DNA from: Saprospiraceae bacterium
GTDB lineage: Bacteria > Bacteroidota > Bacteroidia > Chitinophagales > Saprospiraceae
Length of the DNA stretch: 64,000 bases
Reading direction: 5' to 3'
Assembly (NCBI GenBank): GCA_016719855.1
Contig: JADJYH010000006.1
Location: 136,756-200,755 of the forward strand
This document shows positions 1 to 9,029 of the stretch, piece after piece. The notes under the pieces were generated by a model. That model ran no database searches, was not told the origin of the DNA, and saw only the letters and a list, made by a program, of their open reading frames with translations. Made by a program: the position numbers and the translations under genes. How positions within the stretch are numbered: position 1 is the first letter of the stretch; every line of letters starts with the position of its first letter.

Positions 1-186
1 GAGGTGGAAGTGCGTTCAGGAAGTGAAAGCGGCAAGTTGTTGGGCAAGGCTTCCATTGCCTCAAACACAGTGAAAGTGCCTATCGAGGCAGTGAAAGGAG
101 TTCAGAATCTGGTGTTGGTTTTTAAGAATGAAAAGGAAAACGGGCGTTCGATGACGAGGCTGGACTGGGTGGGATTTGAGCGGTAA
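1..186 (+). CDS. C-terminal end of a protein with a CBM6-like tail (partial)
   Basis: The reading frame is open from the first base of the window and stops at TAA 184-186, so only the last 61 residues or so are visible. The end reads like the last strands of a family 6 carbohydrate-binding module: a stretch on G-K-L-L-G, a V-P-I-E strand, then a closing strand of the type LVLVF followed by L-D-W-V-G-F. Such beta-sandwich modules sit at the C-terminus of secreted glycosidases and of cytochrome/dehydrogenase proteins in Bacteroidota. The catalytic part lies outside the window. The CBM6 assignment rests on a short stretch and is tentative; that this is the end of a real gene is likely. Confidence 0.5.
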   Translation, partial: EVEVRSGSESGKLLGKASIASNTVKVPIEAVKGVQNLVLVFKNEKENGRSMTRLDWVGFER

Positions 187-212
187 GGGAGTTTTTAACT
201 CGGTTCCTTTCC

Positions 213-638
213 CTACCCAGGCATCGGTGTCCCAAAAAATTGGACATGGAATTCTTGCAAGGATATATACCTGACTTTTGGAAAAGCTACCTTGTCGAGT
301 GCCTTGAAATCACCGTCGTGAGTGATAATGAAGTCAGCATTGCATGAAATGGCTGCATCCACGAATTTGTTGTCGTCGGGGTCGTGGTGAATCAAGTTCC
401 ATTTGTAATAAACGGTCACTTCTTCTAATTCAGGAATGTTGATAAGGGTTCTGAGTACGTTTTCCGAAAAGGTGGGTGAGTAAAACGATGCGAGCAACTC
501 GTCATATTCCGTTAAAATTTCAGTTGAAACTGCCAGCCGTACTTCGCCCTGTTTCAGCAACTCATAGAACCAATGGTATTTTGAACGCTGAGGTGCAGCG
601 ACCATCAGGCAGTTTGTGTCAAGGAGGATTTTCAGCAT
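213..638 (-). CDS. PIN-domain toxin, putative ribonuclease
   Basis: This 141-aa protein has the layout of a PIN nuclease of the COG1569 type. An N-terminal LLDTNCLM strand carries the first acidic residue, E46 follows in LTEYDELL, HHDPDDNKF carries the central Asp cluster, and ADFIITHDGDF near the C-terminus carries the last acidic pair. In the family these residues hold Mg2+ for RNA cleavage. It lies 32 bp downstream of a small same-strand ORF (671-877), the usual toxin-antitoxin arrangement. Start is ATG at 638. Family membership is clear; the RNA target is not deducible. Confidence 0.85.
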   Translation of the reverse strand: MLKILLDTNCLMVAAPQRSKYHWFYELLKQGEVRLAVSTEILTEYDELLASFYSPTFSENVLRTLINIPELEEVTVYYKWNLIHHDPDDNKFVDAAISCNADFIITHDGDFKALDKVAFPKVRYISLQEFHVQFFGTPMPG

Positions 639-670
639 TGGTTATTTGTATGGACTGCGGTGGCGGGTTT

Positions 671-877
671 TCAATATTTCGTCCATTTTTCATTGCTCAA
701 CCCTTTTTCTTCCCAGAGTTTGTCCATTTCCTCTTGGGCCTTTCGGTCGTACCATTCGACGAGGAGCATTTTAAGTTCTTTCAACTCCAGTTCCGACATT
801 GGGCGGGAGAACAAGTGCAACAGATGCATTTGCACCGGGTTGAGACGGGAAGACGAAGGAATGGCAGCAGCAGGCAT
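671..877 (-). CDS. Small antitoxin candidate upstream of PIN toxin
   Basis: This 68-aa ORF starts at ATG 877; the open frame extends upstream, but those codons look non-coding. It is charged and mostly helical: a short N-terminal stretch (LNPVQMHLLHLFS) is followed by a Glu/Lys-rich helix, ELELKELKMLLVEWY, and ends in a lysine-rich tail. Size, polarity and position (32 bp before the PIN gene, same strand) fit the antitoxin of a PIN module. No DNA-binding motif is obvious. The function is inferred from context only. Confidence 0.6.
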   Translation of the reverse strand: MPAAAIPSSSRLNPVQMHLLHLFSRPMSELELKELKMLLVEWYDRKAQEEMDKLWEEKGLSNEKWTKY

Positions 878-1067
878 GGCAATTATTTTGAGCAAATTTA
901 GGGAAAAATTGCTACTTCTCAATTGCTCCCGACAGTTGGCTGGATAATTCCACCAATTCCTTATCCCGTCGGTGATACCCAACCAAGCGAAAGATTTGAT
1001 AAATTTTCAAAATTTGTCAAATCCAGTCAACTTCGCAGCATTATCACCTTCAATAAAATTCACCACC

Positions 1068-1514
1068 ATGAAAGTCAAAGACCTCCACCCCGAAGTTTTA
1101 GCCAACATCAAAAACACCCGCTATGACCGCATCATTGAAAAGCACGAGGGGCCGTTCACCTGGGATTGGCAACTCAACCGCAATGACCCGAAAACATTGG
1201 CAAGAATGGAGGAATACAAACGAAACGGCATCGAATATGAACCGGAAGCCGACGCTGAATTCCTGCAAATCGGCGATGCCGATGTGCTGCTTCCTGTAAG
1301 CTCCAACCACCACCCGAATATGACCATCCTGCACCATTTTTTCAGCGAAGACCGTTCAAAAATAGTGGCATACATCAAGGACACGACTTACGATGACAGC
1401 ATGTGGGGAGCAGGCTTCGTGGCGATATGCGACCGCTATGAGGGGCATGATTTTTACCTCGCCAAATTTTACCATGAATGGTTTATCATAGATTATAACT
1501 CGGTGGGTCAATAA
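1068..1514 (+). CDS. Conserved hypothetical protein, 148 aa
   Basis: The start at ATG 1068 (MKVKDLHPEV) is preferred over an upstream in-frame ATG because residues before it look like translated intergenic sequence. The protein is soluble and acidic, with no signal peptide or membrane segment. It is rich in aromatic residues and His (SSNHHPNMTILHHFF), and ends in a strand-like region ending FIIDYNSVGQ. I do not recognise the family. It stands alone, with the convergent secreted-protein gene 58 bp downstream. Confidence 0.6.
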   Translation: MKVKDLHPEVLANIKNTRYDRIIEKHEGPFTWDWQLNRNDPKTLARMEEYKRNGIEYEPEADAEFLQIGDADVLLPVSSNHHPNMTILHHFFSEDRSKIVAYIKDTTYDDSMWGAGFVAICDRYEGHDFYLAKFYHEWFIIDYNSVGQ

Positions 1515-1572
1515 AGGTATTTGATGGACGCTGGGAATTTGCTTGTAGGTGGGCAGGTAGTCCCAGCTGTAT

Positions 1573-2514
1573 TCATGGGCGACTTTTCCCTTTCTTCTTC
1601 TCCTTTCCAAAGACATCTTTCTCCCCTCGGCTGTCCAGCACAGGTTCCGGCCTGGGTGCCTCCTCCATCGTTTCCGTCCAGAACTTCTCGACCCAGTGCC
1701 AACGGCCATTTTCGAGTTTGTAACCTTCGTAGGTGCCATCGGGTACACTCGTTGGGCCTTGGCCGTAGCCGCCTGCCATCGTCATCAAGTGGTCGAAGAT
1801 GATGAGGCCCCAGGTCTCGTCGTAGTTCAGTTTAAAACTGGCTTCTGCGGAAAAGTCTATCACCAATCGGTTACGGACCGCTACCTCATTTCCCAATGAA
1901 TCAGCCTGTACAAAAACAGGCGCTCCGAAAACGGGTTTCCCATCCTTGAAACTCAGCACGTCCACCACTTTTCGGCGGTTGAAAAAGCTGAATCCATCGT
2001 ATCCAAACAACAGGTATTTATTGCCCTCCGAAGTATCAAACTGACGCAAGTTGTAGTAAACAGAGCCGTACCATTTCTCCGGTGTGAGGAGGTCGTACTC
2101 TTTAGATTCAATATCGGCCGAGCGGTCAATGAGCGGGAAGAGCTGAAGTTTGCTGGTATTCATCTGGATGGCACCGTAGTATTTGTAATCGTCCACGTCC
2201 ACGTAAAGTTGCCAAGTGAAGACTCGGAAAGTGCTGTCCGGTGGGTATTGGATGGAAACGGATTTCAGGCGGTCGAATTTGTAGTTGAATGAATTCTCTG
2301 TTTTGAGCGCCTGTACCAGCGTCTTAATCAGTTTCTTGCAAGTACCAAACCGCTCCTCCGGCAGTGAATCGTTGACGACCAAAAAAGCGCAGAGCGACAG
2401 TGTATCCTCGTATTCTTTTAGCTTCAACATGCCTTCGGCACTTATTTTCCCGGCCTGGGCATGGCCGCTCAGGGCAAAACCTACAAGGAACAGAATCGGC
2501 AGTATTTTTTTCAT
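1573..2514 (-). CDS. Secreted hypothetical protein, 313 aa
   Basis: Start ATG 2514 gives a Sec signal peptide (MKKILPILFLVGFALSGHAQ, cleavage after AQA). The in-frame extension upstream uses TTG and adds only three residues. The mature part has alternating beta-strand character, with repeated FDRLKSVSIQYPPD- and WQLYVDVDDYKYYGAIQ-type strands, and ends in a basic, Lys/Glu-rich tail (DVFGKEKKKGKSRP). I recognise no catalytic motif. A periplasmic or outer-surface structural role is possible. The last roughly 25 residues are low-complexity. Confidence 0.7.
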   Translation of the reverse strand: MKKILPILFLVGFALSGHAQAGKISAEGMLKLKEYEDTLSLCAFLVVNDSLPEERFGTCKKLIKTLVQALKTENSFNYKFDRLKSVSIQYPPDSTFRVFTWQLYVDVDDYKYYGAIQMNTSKLQLFPLIDRSADIESKEYDLLTPEKWYGSVYYNLRQFDTSEGNKYLLFGYDGFSFFNRRKVVDVLSFKDGKPVFGAPVFVQADSLGNEVAVRNRLVIDFSAEASFKLNYDETWGLIIFDHLMTMAGGYGQGPTSVPDGTYEGYKLENGRWHWVEKFWTETMEEAPRPEPVLDSRGEKDVFGKEKKKGKSRP

Positions 2515-2639
2515 GAAGTTCAAGTTTTCTAAAATCTGGACAAAGAACGCAAGCCATTTTGGTTTAGTGCAAACAGGTCAAGTTTTGGTAAAATGCAGCG
2601 AACTTTCGCAACCAAATTTCCCGTTCGTCATTTAATGGA

Positions 2640-2647
2640 TATATTTG
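2640..2647 (+). promoter_or_regulatory. Bacteroidota -7 promoter box (TATATTTG) for etfB
   Basis: A perfect TAnnTTTG box lies about 100 bp before etfB, in the gap between the divergent gene at 1573-2514 and etfB. Transcription would begin just before the heptad-repeat leader at 2658. I see no clear -33 TTG at ideal spacing. Confidence 0.5.
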
Positions 2648-2657
2648 CGGCCTTTTT

Positions 2658-2740
2658 AAAGTAAAAAGTACAAAGTAAAAAGTCAAAAGGTGAGAGTACT
2701 GTTCCGTTCTTTTTCCTTTTTCCTTTTTCCTTTTTCCTTC
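2658..2740. repeat. Degenerate 7-bp repeats in the etfB leader, inverted arms
   Basis: The left arm is four to five 7-mers of the type AAAGTAA/AAAGTAC/AAAGTCA (2658-2690). The right arm is about five copies of CTTTTTC (2707-2740), ending 5 nt before the etfB ATG. The arms are roughly complementary, and the leader next to the start codon has no G and no Shine-Dalgarno sequence. Confidence 0.8.
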
Positions 2741-2745
2741 AAGTT

Positions 2746-3510
2746 ATGAAATTACTTGTTTGCGTAAGCAAAACACCAGATACCACCTCAAAGATTTCGT
2801 TCACATCAGATGGCACCAAGTTCAACGATGCTGGCATTACCTTCATCATGAACCCCTATGACGAGTGGTACGCCCTCGTGAGAGCGATTGAATTGGTGGA
2901 AAAAAATGGCGGCAGCGTCACCATCATCAACGTGGGTGGGACAGACAACGACCAAACCATTCGCAAGGGACTCGCCATCGGTGCAACGGATGCCGTGCGC
3001 ATTGACGCCGAGCCGAAAAGCGCCCTGTTCATTGCAAAGCAGATCGCAGAATATGCCAAGGCACAGAACTTCGACATCGTATTCTGCGGCAAAGAAAGCA
3101 TTGACTACAATGGCTCAGAGGTAGGTGCTATGGTCGCCGAATTCCTCGATTTACCCTTCGTTTCTTATGCCAGCAAGCTCGATATGGATGGCAACACCGC
3201 CACTGTGGAACGTGACATCGAGGGTGGCGTGGAAATCCTCGAAGTACAGACGCCGTTTGTCCTCAGCGCCGCAAAAGGAATGGCCGAACAGCGCATCCCC
3301 AACATGATGGGCATCATGAAGGCCAAGAGCAAACCCTTCGCAGTCGTACCACCCGTTGCATTTCCCGACTTTGCTGTACCAGTTTCCTACAAATTACCGA
3401 AGGAAAAAACGGGCGTAAAACTTGTCAGCCCGGATGACATGGACGAGCTGGTAAGGCTGCTCCACGAAGAAGCAAAAGTTATTGATTGGGATTACCGGAT
3501 TGAATTTTGA
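2746..3510 (+). CDS. etfB: Electron transfer flavoprotein, beta subunit
   Basis: The 254 aa form the small ETF subunit. It begins MKLLVCVSKTPDTTSK, has the NPYDEWYALVRAIEL stretch typical of EtfB, the nucleotide-binding region around GKESIDYNGSEVGAM, and the late segment PNMMGIMKAKSKP. EtfB pairs with EtfA to carry electrons from acyl-CoA dehydrogenases to the quinone pool and holds AMP structurally. etfA follows 79 bp downstream on the same strand, so the two are probably cotranscribed from the promoter near 2640. Length is normal and no frameshift is seen. Confidence 0.95.
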   Translation: MKLLVCVSKTPDTTSKISFTSDGTKFNDAGITFIMNPYDEWYALVRAIELVEKNGGSVTIINVGGTDNDQTIRKGLAIGATDAVRIDAEPKSALFIAKQIAEYAKAQNFDIVFCGKESIDYNGSEVGAMVAEFLDLPFVSYASKLDMDGNTATVERDIEGGVEILEVQTPFVLSAAKGMAEQRIPNMMGIMKAKSKPFAVVPPVAFPDFAVPVSYKLPKEKTGVKLVSPDDMDELVRLLHEEAKVIDWDYRIEF

Positions 3511-3556
3511 GATTTTGAAGCTCTGAACAATTGCCTTTGAGTTTTGCAATTGGCAG

Positions 3557-3580
3557 TTCAATCCGCAATCCGCAATCCAC
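3557..3580 (+). repeat. Heptad repeat (CAATCCG)n between etfB and etfA
   Basis: Three tandem units of CAATCCG/CAATCCA end 9 nt before the etfA ATG. The same word family recurs before a DUF58 gene (45949-45978) and, as ATTCCGN, near 4817-4858. Confidence 0.75.
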
Positions 3581-3589
3581 ATCACAAAC

Positions 3590-4600
3590 ATGGTTTTAGT
3601 TTTCGCAGAGGCCACCAATGGCCATTTCAAAAAAGCGGCTTTCGAGGCCGTAACTTATGGGAGCCAAACCGCACAACTGCTTGGCAGCCAGTGTGTTGCA
3701 TTGACGTTGGGCAAAGTGGATAATGCCGGGCAACTTGGCGTTTACGGTGCATCCAAGGTTTACAACGTGGCAGGTGCCAGCCTCGCCAATTTCGACAGCC
3801 AAGTGTATGCCTCGCTCATTGCGCAAGCGGCTGAGAAGCTGGGCGCAACGGTCGTCGTGCTATCCCATACTTCCACGGGCAAGTCCTTGCTGGGTCGTTT
3901 GGCTGCCCGGCTGAATGCAGGTTCCGTGGCAGGTGTGAAATCCCTTCCTGATGTGTCAGGCGGTGGGTTCAAGGTGACAAAGGGCGTCTATTCCGGTAAG
4001 GCCATTGCCACCTATGTAATCAGTTCGCCCATTAAATTGGTCTCCTTGGGCAGCAACGAGATACCGCTTAAATCCGACGGCAACGAAGTGGCCATCGAAA
4101 CACTGGAGCTAACCGTACCTACCAGTCGGATAAAAGTGCTTCAAGTCAAACGGGAGGAAGGCATCGTGCCATTGCCGGAGGCAGTGACCGTCGTTTCTGC
4201 CGGACGTGGCATGAAAGGTCCCGAAAACTGGGGAATCGTGGAGGACTTGGCCAAGGTGATGGGAGCTACCACCGCTTGCAGCCGTCCCGTTGCAGATGCC
4301 GATTGGCGGCCACACCACGAACACGTCGGACAAACCGGCGTTGCCATTCGCCCGAACCTGTACATTGCCATCGGCATATCCGGTGCCATCCAGCACCTGG
4401 CCGGGGTGAACCAATCGAAGGTCATCGTGGTCATCAATAAAGATCCGGAAGCGCCGTTTTTCAAGGCGGCGGATTATGGGGTCGTGGGCGACCTCTTCGA
4501 AATAATACCACGGCTGACGGAGGCCATGCGGAAGTTCAAGCGGGATAATCAATGCTCAGTTGTTTTTCCCAACAAAACCCTGTTAGGTTCTAAACTCTAA
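3590..4600 (+). CDS. etfA: Electron transfer flavoprotein, alpha subunit
   Basis: This is a 336-aa EtfA. The N-terminal domain starts MVLVFAEATNGHFKK. The C-terminal FAD domain carries the family signature VVSAGRGMKGPENWGI, then the flavin-contacting GQTGVAIRPNLYIAIGISGA and the INKDPEAPFFKAADYGVVGD segment. Together with EtfB it forms the flavin-containing heterodimer. Oddity: the family normally ends shortly after MRKFK, whereas here the frame runs on for about 18 codons into the terminator hairpin and stops inside its right arm. The natural end may therefore be a few codons earlier and a single-base error may have removed it. Confidence 0.95.
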   Translation: MVLVFAEATNGHFKKAAFEAVTYGSQTAQLLGSQCVALTLGKVDNAGQLGVYGASKVYNVAGASLANFDSQVYASLIAQAAEKLGATVVVLSHTSTGKSLLGRLAARLNAGSVAGVKSLPDVSGGGFKVTKGVYSGKAIATYVISSPIKLVSLGSNEIPLKSDGNEVAIETLELTVPTSRIKVLQVKREEGIVPLPEAVTVVSAGRGMKGPENWGIVEDLAKVMGATTACSRPVADADWRPHHEHVGQTGVAIRPNLYIAIGISGAIQHLAGVNQSKVIVVINKDPEAPFFKAADYGVVGDLFEIIPRLTEAMRKFKRDNQCSVVFPNKTLLGSKL

Positions 4601-4615
4601 CAGGGTTTTTTGTTT
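4571..4615 (+). terminator. Rho-independent terminator of etfBA
   Basis: The arms AACAAAACCCTGTTAG and CTAACAGGGTTTTTTGTT form a strong hairpin with an 11-nt loop and a T run. The etfA stop codon (4598-4600) lies inside the right arm. A second small hairpin (CCCCTT...AAGGGG, 4627-4652) follows. Confidence 0.85.
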
Positions 4616-4816
4616 GGGAAAAAACAACCCCTTCCTCCTTACGGAGAAAGGGGCATGTGTAGCATAGGATTATAAATGTTTAAGACAATTGGCGTTTTTG
4701 CAAATATCAGTCCAGTTATTGGTTGGCCCCTTACAGGGTGACAAAAGGCAGTGGGCAGTTTGCAGTCAGGCCTAAGCCAATTCGAATACCACAATCTTTG
4801 CAGCAAAGGAGTATTT

Positions 4817-4858
4817 CCCGCAATCCGAATTCCGCATTCCGAATTCCGTAATCATTCC
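4817..4858 (+). repeat. Heptad repeats (ATTCCGN)n before the PSD1 gene
   Basis: About six units of CAATCCG/ATTCCGC/ATTCCGA/ATTCCGT lie between a near-consensus -7 box (AATCTTTG near 4794) and the start of the cytochrome-type gene at 4888. Confidence 0.75.
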
Positions 4859-4887
4859 CTACCTTGGCCATTGCAAAATCAAGTAAA

Positions 4888-7652
4888 ATGGCCAGTTTTT
4901 TTCAACGAAAAAGTATTGTCTGGTTGAGCGTGGCTGCTTCGGTGGCATTCGTTTTTTACACCTACTCAAGTGGAAAAAAAGCAACCGTGGACTATAACGC
5001 CGAGGTGAAACCCATCCTCAACAAGCACTGCCTTGCTTGCCACGGCGGGGTGCGGCGCAAATCTGGGTTCAGCTTGCTCACTCGTGAGGACGCACTGTCT
5101 CCTGCGGAAAGCGGCAAACCTGCCATCGTTCCAGGCCATCCAGAAAAAAGCGAGTTTGTCCGAAGGCTCTCGCTCACCGACCCGGAGGAGCGGATGCCCT
5201 ACGGGAAAGAACCTTTGACCAAGGAAGAAATCCGCATATTGACAAAATGGGTTGATGAGGGAGCGAATTGGGAACGGCATTGGGCCTATCGGCCAATTGA
5301 AAAGCCCGAGTTGCCGGGCAACGGTCATCTACTTTCTAGTTTGAGTAAAAAATCGGGCTGGGGAAATAACGAGGTGGATGCATTCATCCTTCAAAAATTG
5401 CTGGAAACAAAGCTCCGAAACCTCTCGATGAAGCCGACAAAGCGACCCTGCTCCGCCGGGTCAGCCTCGACCTGATTGGGATGCCTGCGCCTGAAAATTT
5501 GGCCAATAAATTTTTGAACGACAATGCCCCGAACGCCTACGAGGCGCTCGTGGACAGCCTGCTCGCATTGCCCCAATACGGCGAGCGATGGACCGCACTT
5601 TGGCTTGACCTCTCACGCTTTGCCGACACCAAGGGATACGAACGGGACGACCGCCGCCAAATTTGGCGCTACCGGGATTGGCTCATCAAGTCGTTCAATG
5701 CCGACATGCCCTACGACCGTTTTTTGACGGAACAACTCGCTGGCGACCTTCTGGACGAAGGGCTGCATCCCACTGACAATCAATACATTGCGACTGCATT
5801 TCACCGCAACACCATGACCAACGACGAGGGCGGCACGGACAACGAGGAATTCCGGAACGGCAGCGGTCATTGACCGGGTGAACACGACCTGGGAGGCGCT
5901 GATGGGCACTTCCTTCGCCTGCGTGCAGTGCCACGACCACCCCTACGACCCGTTTCGGCACGAGGAGTATTACCAGTTCATGGCTTTTTTAACAACAGCC
6001 GGGATGCGGACACCGAGGAGGACTACCCGTTGCTGCGACATTTTTCAACGGAAGACAGCCTGAAGTTGGAGAACCTGACCAACCGTGTCAAGGAAACCAT
6101 CTCACCTGAAAAAGCAAAGCAGGTTTACACTTTTTTGAAAACGTTGCAGCCCGTTTTTTACTCCCTCGAAACGGACAGCCTGGAAAACGCCGCCTTGTAC
6201 GATACCAAATGGCTTGGCCTTCGGCAACATGGCGTCGCTCGGTTGCCGAAGGTGAACCTCGACGGAAAGGGCCGCTTGCTGTTCCGCTACCAAGGCTGGA
6301 CGGGTGGGGGGCGCTGGACGGTACACTTGGACAAACCGGATGGTGAAGTGCTTTTTTCCACCATCCTCGACAAGACGAAAGAGGGTGGTTTTGAAATCAA
6401 ACAGGTTGATTTTCCAGTGAAATCGGGTACGCACAACCTTTGGTTTACTTATGAAAATGCTCAGTTAAAACCTGACATGGCGGGGATGCAGTTCGATTGG
6501 TTCCACTTTGCCGAGCCGGGCTTCGGGGATGAGCCAGCGGTGAAGGCCGACTTCCAGCACCTGCTCCGTGCCACTACCCAGACCACGCCCGTCATGGTGG
6601 AGAACGTGCCGAAAATGAAGCGCCCCACGCATGTTTTCGAGCGTGGAAACTTGCTCGTGAAGGGTAGGGTGGTGGAAGCTGCCACGCCCAAGCACCTGCC
6701 GCCCATGCCCAAAAATGCCCCCGCCAACCGCCTCGGCCTAGCCCAATGGATGACTTCGCCAACGCATCCGCTGACCGCCCGCACGATGGTGAACCGGCTT
6801 TGGGAGCAGCTTTTCGGCTACGGATTGGCGGACACGCTGGAAGACCTTGGCTCGCAGGGCATACCTCCCACGCACCAAGAGCTGTTGGATTGGCTGTCGT
6901 GGGAGTTCATGCACGACTACGAATGGAGCACCAAAAAACTGCTGAAAACAATGGTGATGTCTGCCACCTACCGGCAAGATTCGAGGGTGAGCGCCGAAGC
7001 TTTGGAGGCCGACCCCTACAATCGCTTTTACGCCAGAGGGCCCCGTTTGCGCCTCACCGCCGAACAGGTAAGAGACCAAGCCCTGAGCATCGCCGGGGTA
7101 TTGAACCAAAAAATGTATGGCCCCAGCGTGATGCCTCACCAGCCGGAAGGCGTTTGGCAAAGCCCTTGGAACGGCGACAACTGGAAGCTCGCCGAAGGCG
7201 ACGAGCGTTACCGTCGGGCCATCTACACCTTCCTAAAGCGCACCGGCCCGTACCCAGCCATGATGACCTTCGATGGCGTGGCGAGGGAAGTTTGCAGCGC
7301 CCGGCGTGTACGCACAAACACACCGTTGCAGGCGCTGGTGACGCTCAACGACGAGGCGTACATCGTAGCTGCCCGCTATTTTGCTAACCGAATTTATGAA
7401 ACAGCGAAAAAACAGCCCGCCGAGCAGTTGGCAATGGCTTACCAAATGGCCACGGGCCACCGACCAGATGCCGCCAAAACAAAGGTGCTGGTAAGTTTGT
7501 ACCAACAATCGCTGACCGATTTTGCGGCGCACAAAGACAAAATGGAAAAGCTTTGCGGCAAGGAGACCATGATTCAAAGCCCAGAGATGGCTGCGCTGGT
7601 GGTAGTGGCCAATGCCATCCTCAATTTGGACGAAGTGCTTACTAAAAGTTGA
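4888..7652 (+). CDS. DUF1549/DUF1553 (PSD1) protein with cytochrome-c-like N-terminus (frameshifted)
   Basis: The order is a membrane/signal segment (VWLSVAASVAFVFYTY), a PSCyt1-like domain with haem motif CLACH near residue 45, a DUF1549 domain (FILQKLLETK, RRVSLDLIG, ERWTALWLDLSRFADTKGYE, DRFLTEQLAGDLL), a second CVQCH motif with HPYDPFRHEEYYQF, then DUF1553 (MVNRLWEQLFGYGL, AEQVRDQALSIAGVL, LVTLNDEAYIVAARYFA). The family is exported; its reaction is unknown and it is often linked to polysaccharide or amine breakdown. Frame changes occur at about 5410, 5856 (extra A) and 5986-5991 (one T missing). Motifs continue through each, so I annotate one gene. Start ATG 4888 is preferred to an upstream TTG. 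Confidence 0.9.
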
Positions 7653-7678
7653 AAAGCTGCCGTCAAAACATACCTTTG
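7649..7678 (+). promoter_or_regulatory. Promoter TTG-N19-TACCTTTG for transaldolase
   Basis: TTG at 7649-7651 and TACCTTTG at 7671-7678 are 19 bp apart, an excellent match to the Bacteroidota -33/-7 consensus. The predicted transcript starts just before the inverted octamer repeats. Confidence 0.7.
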
Positions 7679-7688
7679 CCGGGAATCT

Positions 7689-7770
7689 GGTTATTGAGAT
7701 ATTGAGTTATTGGGTTATTACAGAAAGTACCCACTCAATCAATAACTCAATAACCCAATAACTCAATAAC
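7689..7770. repeat. Inverted degenerate octamer repeats in transaldolase leader
   Basis: The left arm is GGTTATTGAG/ATATTGAG/TTATTGGG units (7689-7721). The right arm is four CAATAACN units (7733-7770). They are complementary and would fold into a long imperfect hairpin, and the right arm ends 10 nt before the ATG. Confidence 0.8.
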
Positions 7771-7780
7771 ATTTTCAACC

Positions 7781-8438
7781 ATGAAATTCTTCATTGACAC
7801 TGCCAACCTCAGGGATATTGAGGAAGCCAACGAACTCGGCATCCTCGACGGCGTGACCACCAACCCCAGCCTGATGGCGAAGGAGGGCATCACCGGCCAG
7901 ATGAACATCGAAAACCACTACAAAAAAATCTGCGAAATCGTGGATGGCGACGTGAGCGCAGAGGTGAACGCCACCGATTTTGCGGGGATGGTGAACGAGG
8001 GTACGCACCTCGCCAGCCTCGCACCGAACATTGTGGTGAAAGTGCCGATGACCAAGGGATGGGGTGAAGGCCATCCGCCACTTCACCGACCATGGCATTG
8101 CCACCAATTGCACCCTGGTTTTTTCTGCTGCACAGGCCATCTTGGCAGCAAAGGCTGGGGCAACCTACGTTTCCCCATTCATTGGCCGCATTGACGACAC
8201 CAACTGGGACGGGATGCTGCTCATCAAGGAAATGGCGGAGATTTACGCCATCCAAGGTTACGAAACGGAGATTTTGGCGGCGAGCATCCGCAGTTCCCGG
8301 CACATCGTGGAGGCAGCAAAGAACGGAGCGGACGTTTGCACCTGTCCACTCAGCGCCATCCTCGGCATGTTGAAGCACCCGCTGACGGATATTGGGCTGG
8401 AGCAGTTTCTAGCGGATTATCGGAAGGGGAATGGGTAG
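7781..8438 (+). CDS. tal: Small transaldolase / fructose-6-phosphate aldolase family (frameshifted)
   Basis: About 218 aa, the size of the short TalC/FSA-type transaldolases. It begins MKFFIDTANLRDIEEA, then DGVTTNPSLMAKEG, VVKVPMTK with the Schiff-base lysine region, GIATNCTLVFSAAQA, AGATYVSPFIGRIDD and ILAASIRSSRHI. It acts in the non-oxidative pentose phosphate pathway. The frame breaks near 8058, where AAGGGATGGGG has one G too many for the expected M-T-K-D-G-V-K-A-I; removing it restores the family sequence. Transcription is probably from TACCTTTG at 7671 and ends at the hairpin at 8459. Confidence 0.93.
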
Positions 8439-8458
8439 GATATCAGATGAAAAAGTTG

Positions 8459-8481
8459 GGAGGCAGCTTCAAGTTGCCTCC
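8459..8481. terminator. Bidirectional hairpin between convergent genes
   Basis: The 11-bp arms GGAGGCAGCTT and AAGTTGCCTCC are almost perfectly complementary around a single base. The hairpin lies between the transaldolase stop (+) and the lipoprotein stop (-), with no gene on it. Confidence 0.65.
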
Positions 8482-8500
8482 TGACTTGTGTTCCTGGAAA

Positions 8501-8956
8501 TCAGCTTTTTACTCGCTTATATTTTTCAATAATCACATGGTCAACACCCAGTTTTTCAATCTTTTCAATGCCTTTTTGAATTAAAGTATCATTGTTTATC
8601 TTGACAACAAATTCGAATTTATTGTCTTCCCATTCCCTGCTTATGAAGTATTATGAAATGCTCCGTATAAACACTATCCACCAAAGTATATGCCCCTCCA
8701 CCCGCAGTGAATGCAGCAGTAGCAGTGTCTTTCCCCATCTTTAAATCGTGGCTTGAAGGGAGTCAAAATGCGTGGGGTTAATAATCTTAATCATTTTGAC
8801 ATTCGGGTTAAACGTAGAATAAGTAGAGTCCTTTTCCGTGGTTGTTGCGGATATTAACTCCCAGGTTCCAATCAGCGGGAGTTGGTTTTGTTTTTTATCT
8901 AGATTGCATGATAAAGCTATGATGGCAATCAAAGTAAGTCCAAGTATTGATTTCAT
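8501..8956 (-). CDS. Lipocalin-like lipoprotein (two frameshifts)
   Basis: Start ATG 8956 gives a lipoprotein signal (MKSILGLTLIAIIALSC) with Cys at the lipobox. The mature protein begins PLIGTWELISATT, the strand A motif of lipocalin-like/DUF4488 proteins. The rest lies in two other frames: after H-F-D-S the frame with HDLKMGKDTATAAF and AGGGAYTLVDSVYTEHF continues, and then SREWEDNKFEFVVKINNDTL and EKLGVDHVIIEKYKRVKS to TGA 8501-8503. All three pieces together give about 151 aa, a normal length. Function is unknown; the fold suggests a small hydrophobic ligand. Confidence 0.75.
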
Positions 8957-9001
8957 GTTTTTATTGTTTTTTAATTCGCCAGTCAACCATGAATGTGTCA
9001 G

Positions 9002-9009
9002 CAAATGTA
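9002..9009 (-). promoter_or_regulatory. -7 box TACATTTG for the lipocalin-like gene
   Basis: On the minus strand TACATTTG lies 46 bp before ATG 8956 and downstream of the helicase stop (9030), giving this lipoprotein gene its own promoter. Confidence 0.5.
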
Positions 9010-9029
9010 CAACCGAAGGTTTGATTTAC

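Noticed and set aside
7689..7770. CRISPR-like array
   Set aside because: Repeat units are 7-8 bp, contiguous and degenerate, with no spacers and no cas genes in the window; the same holds for all similar arrays listed.
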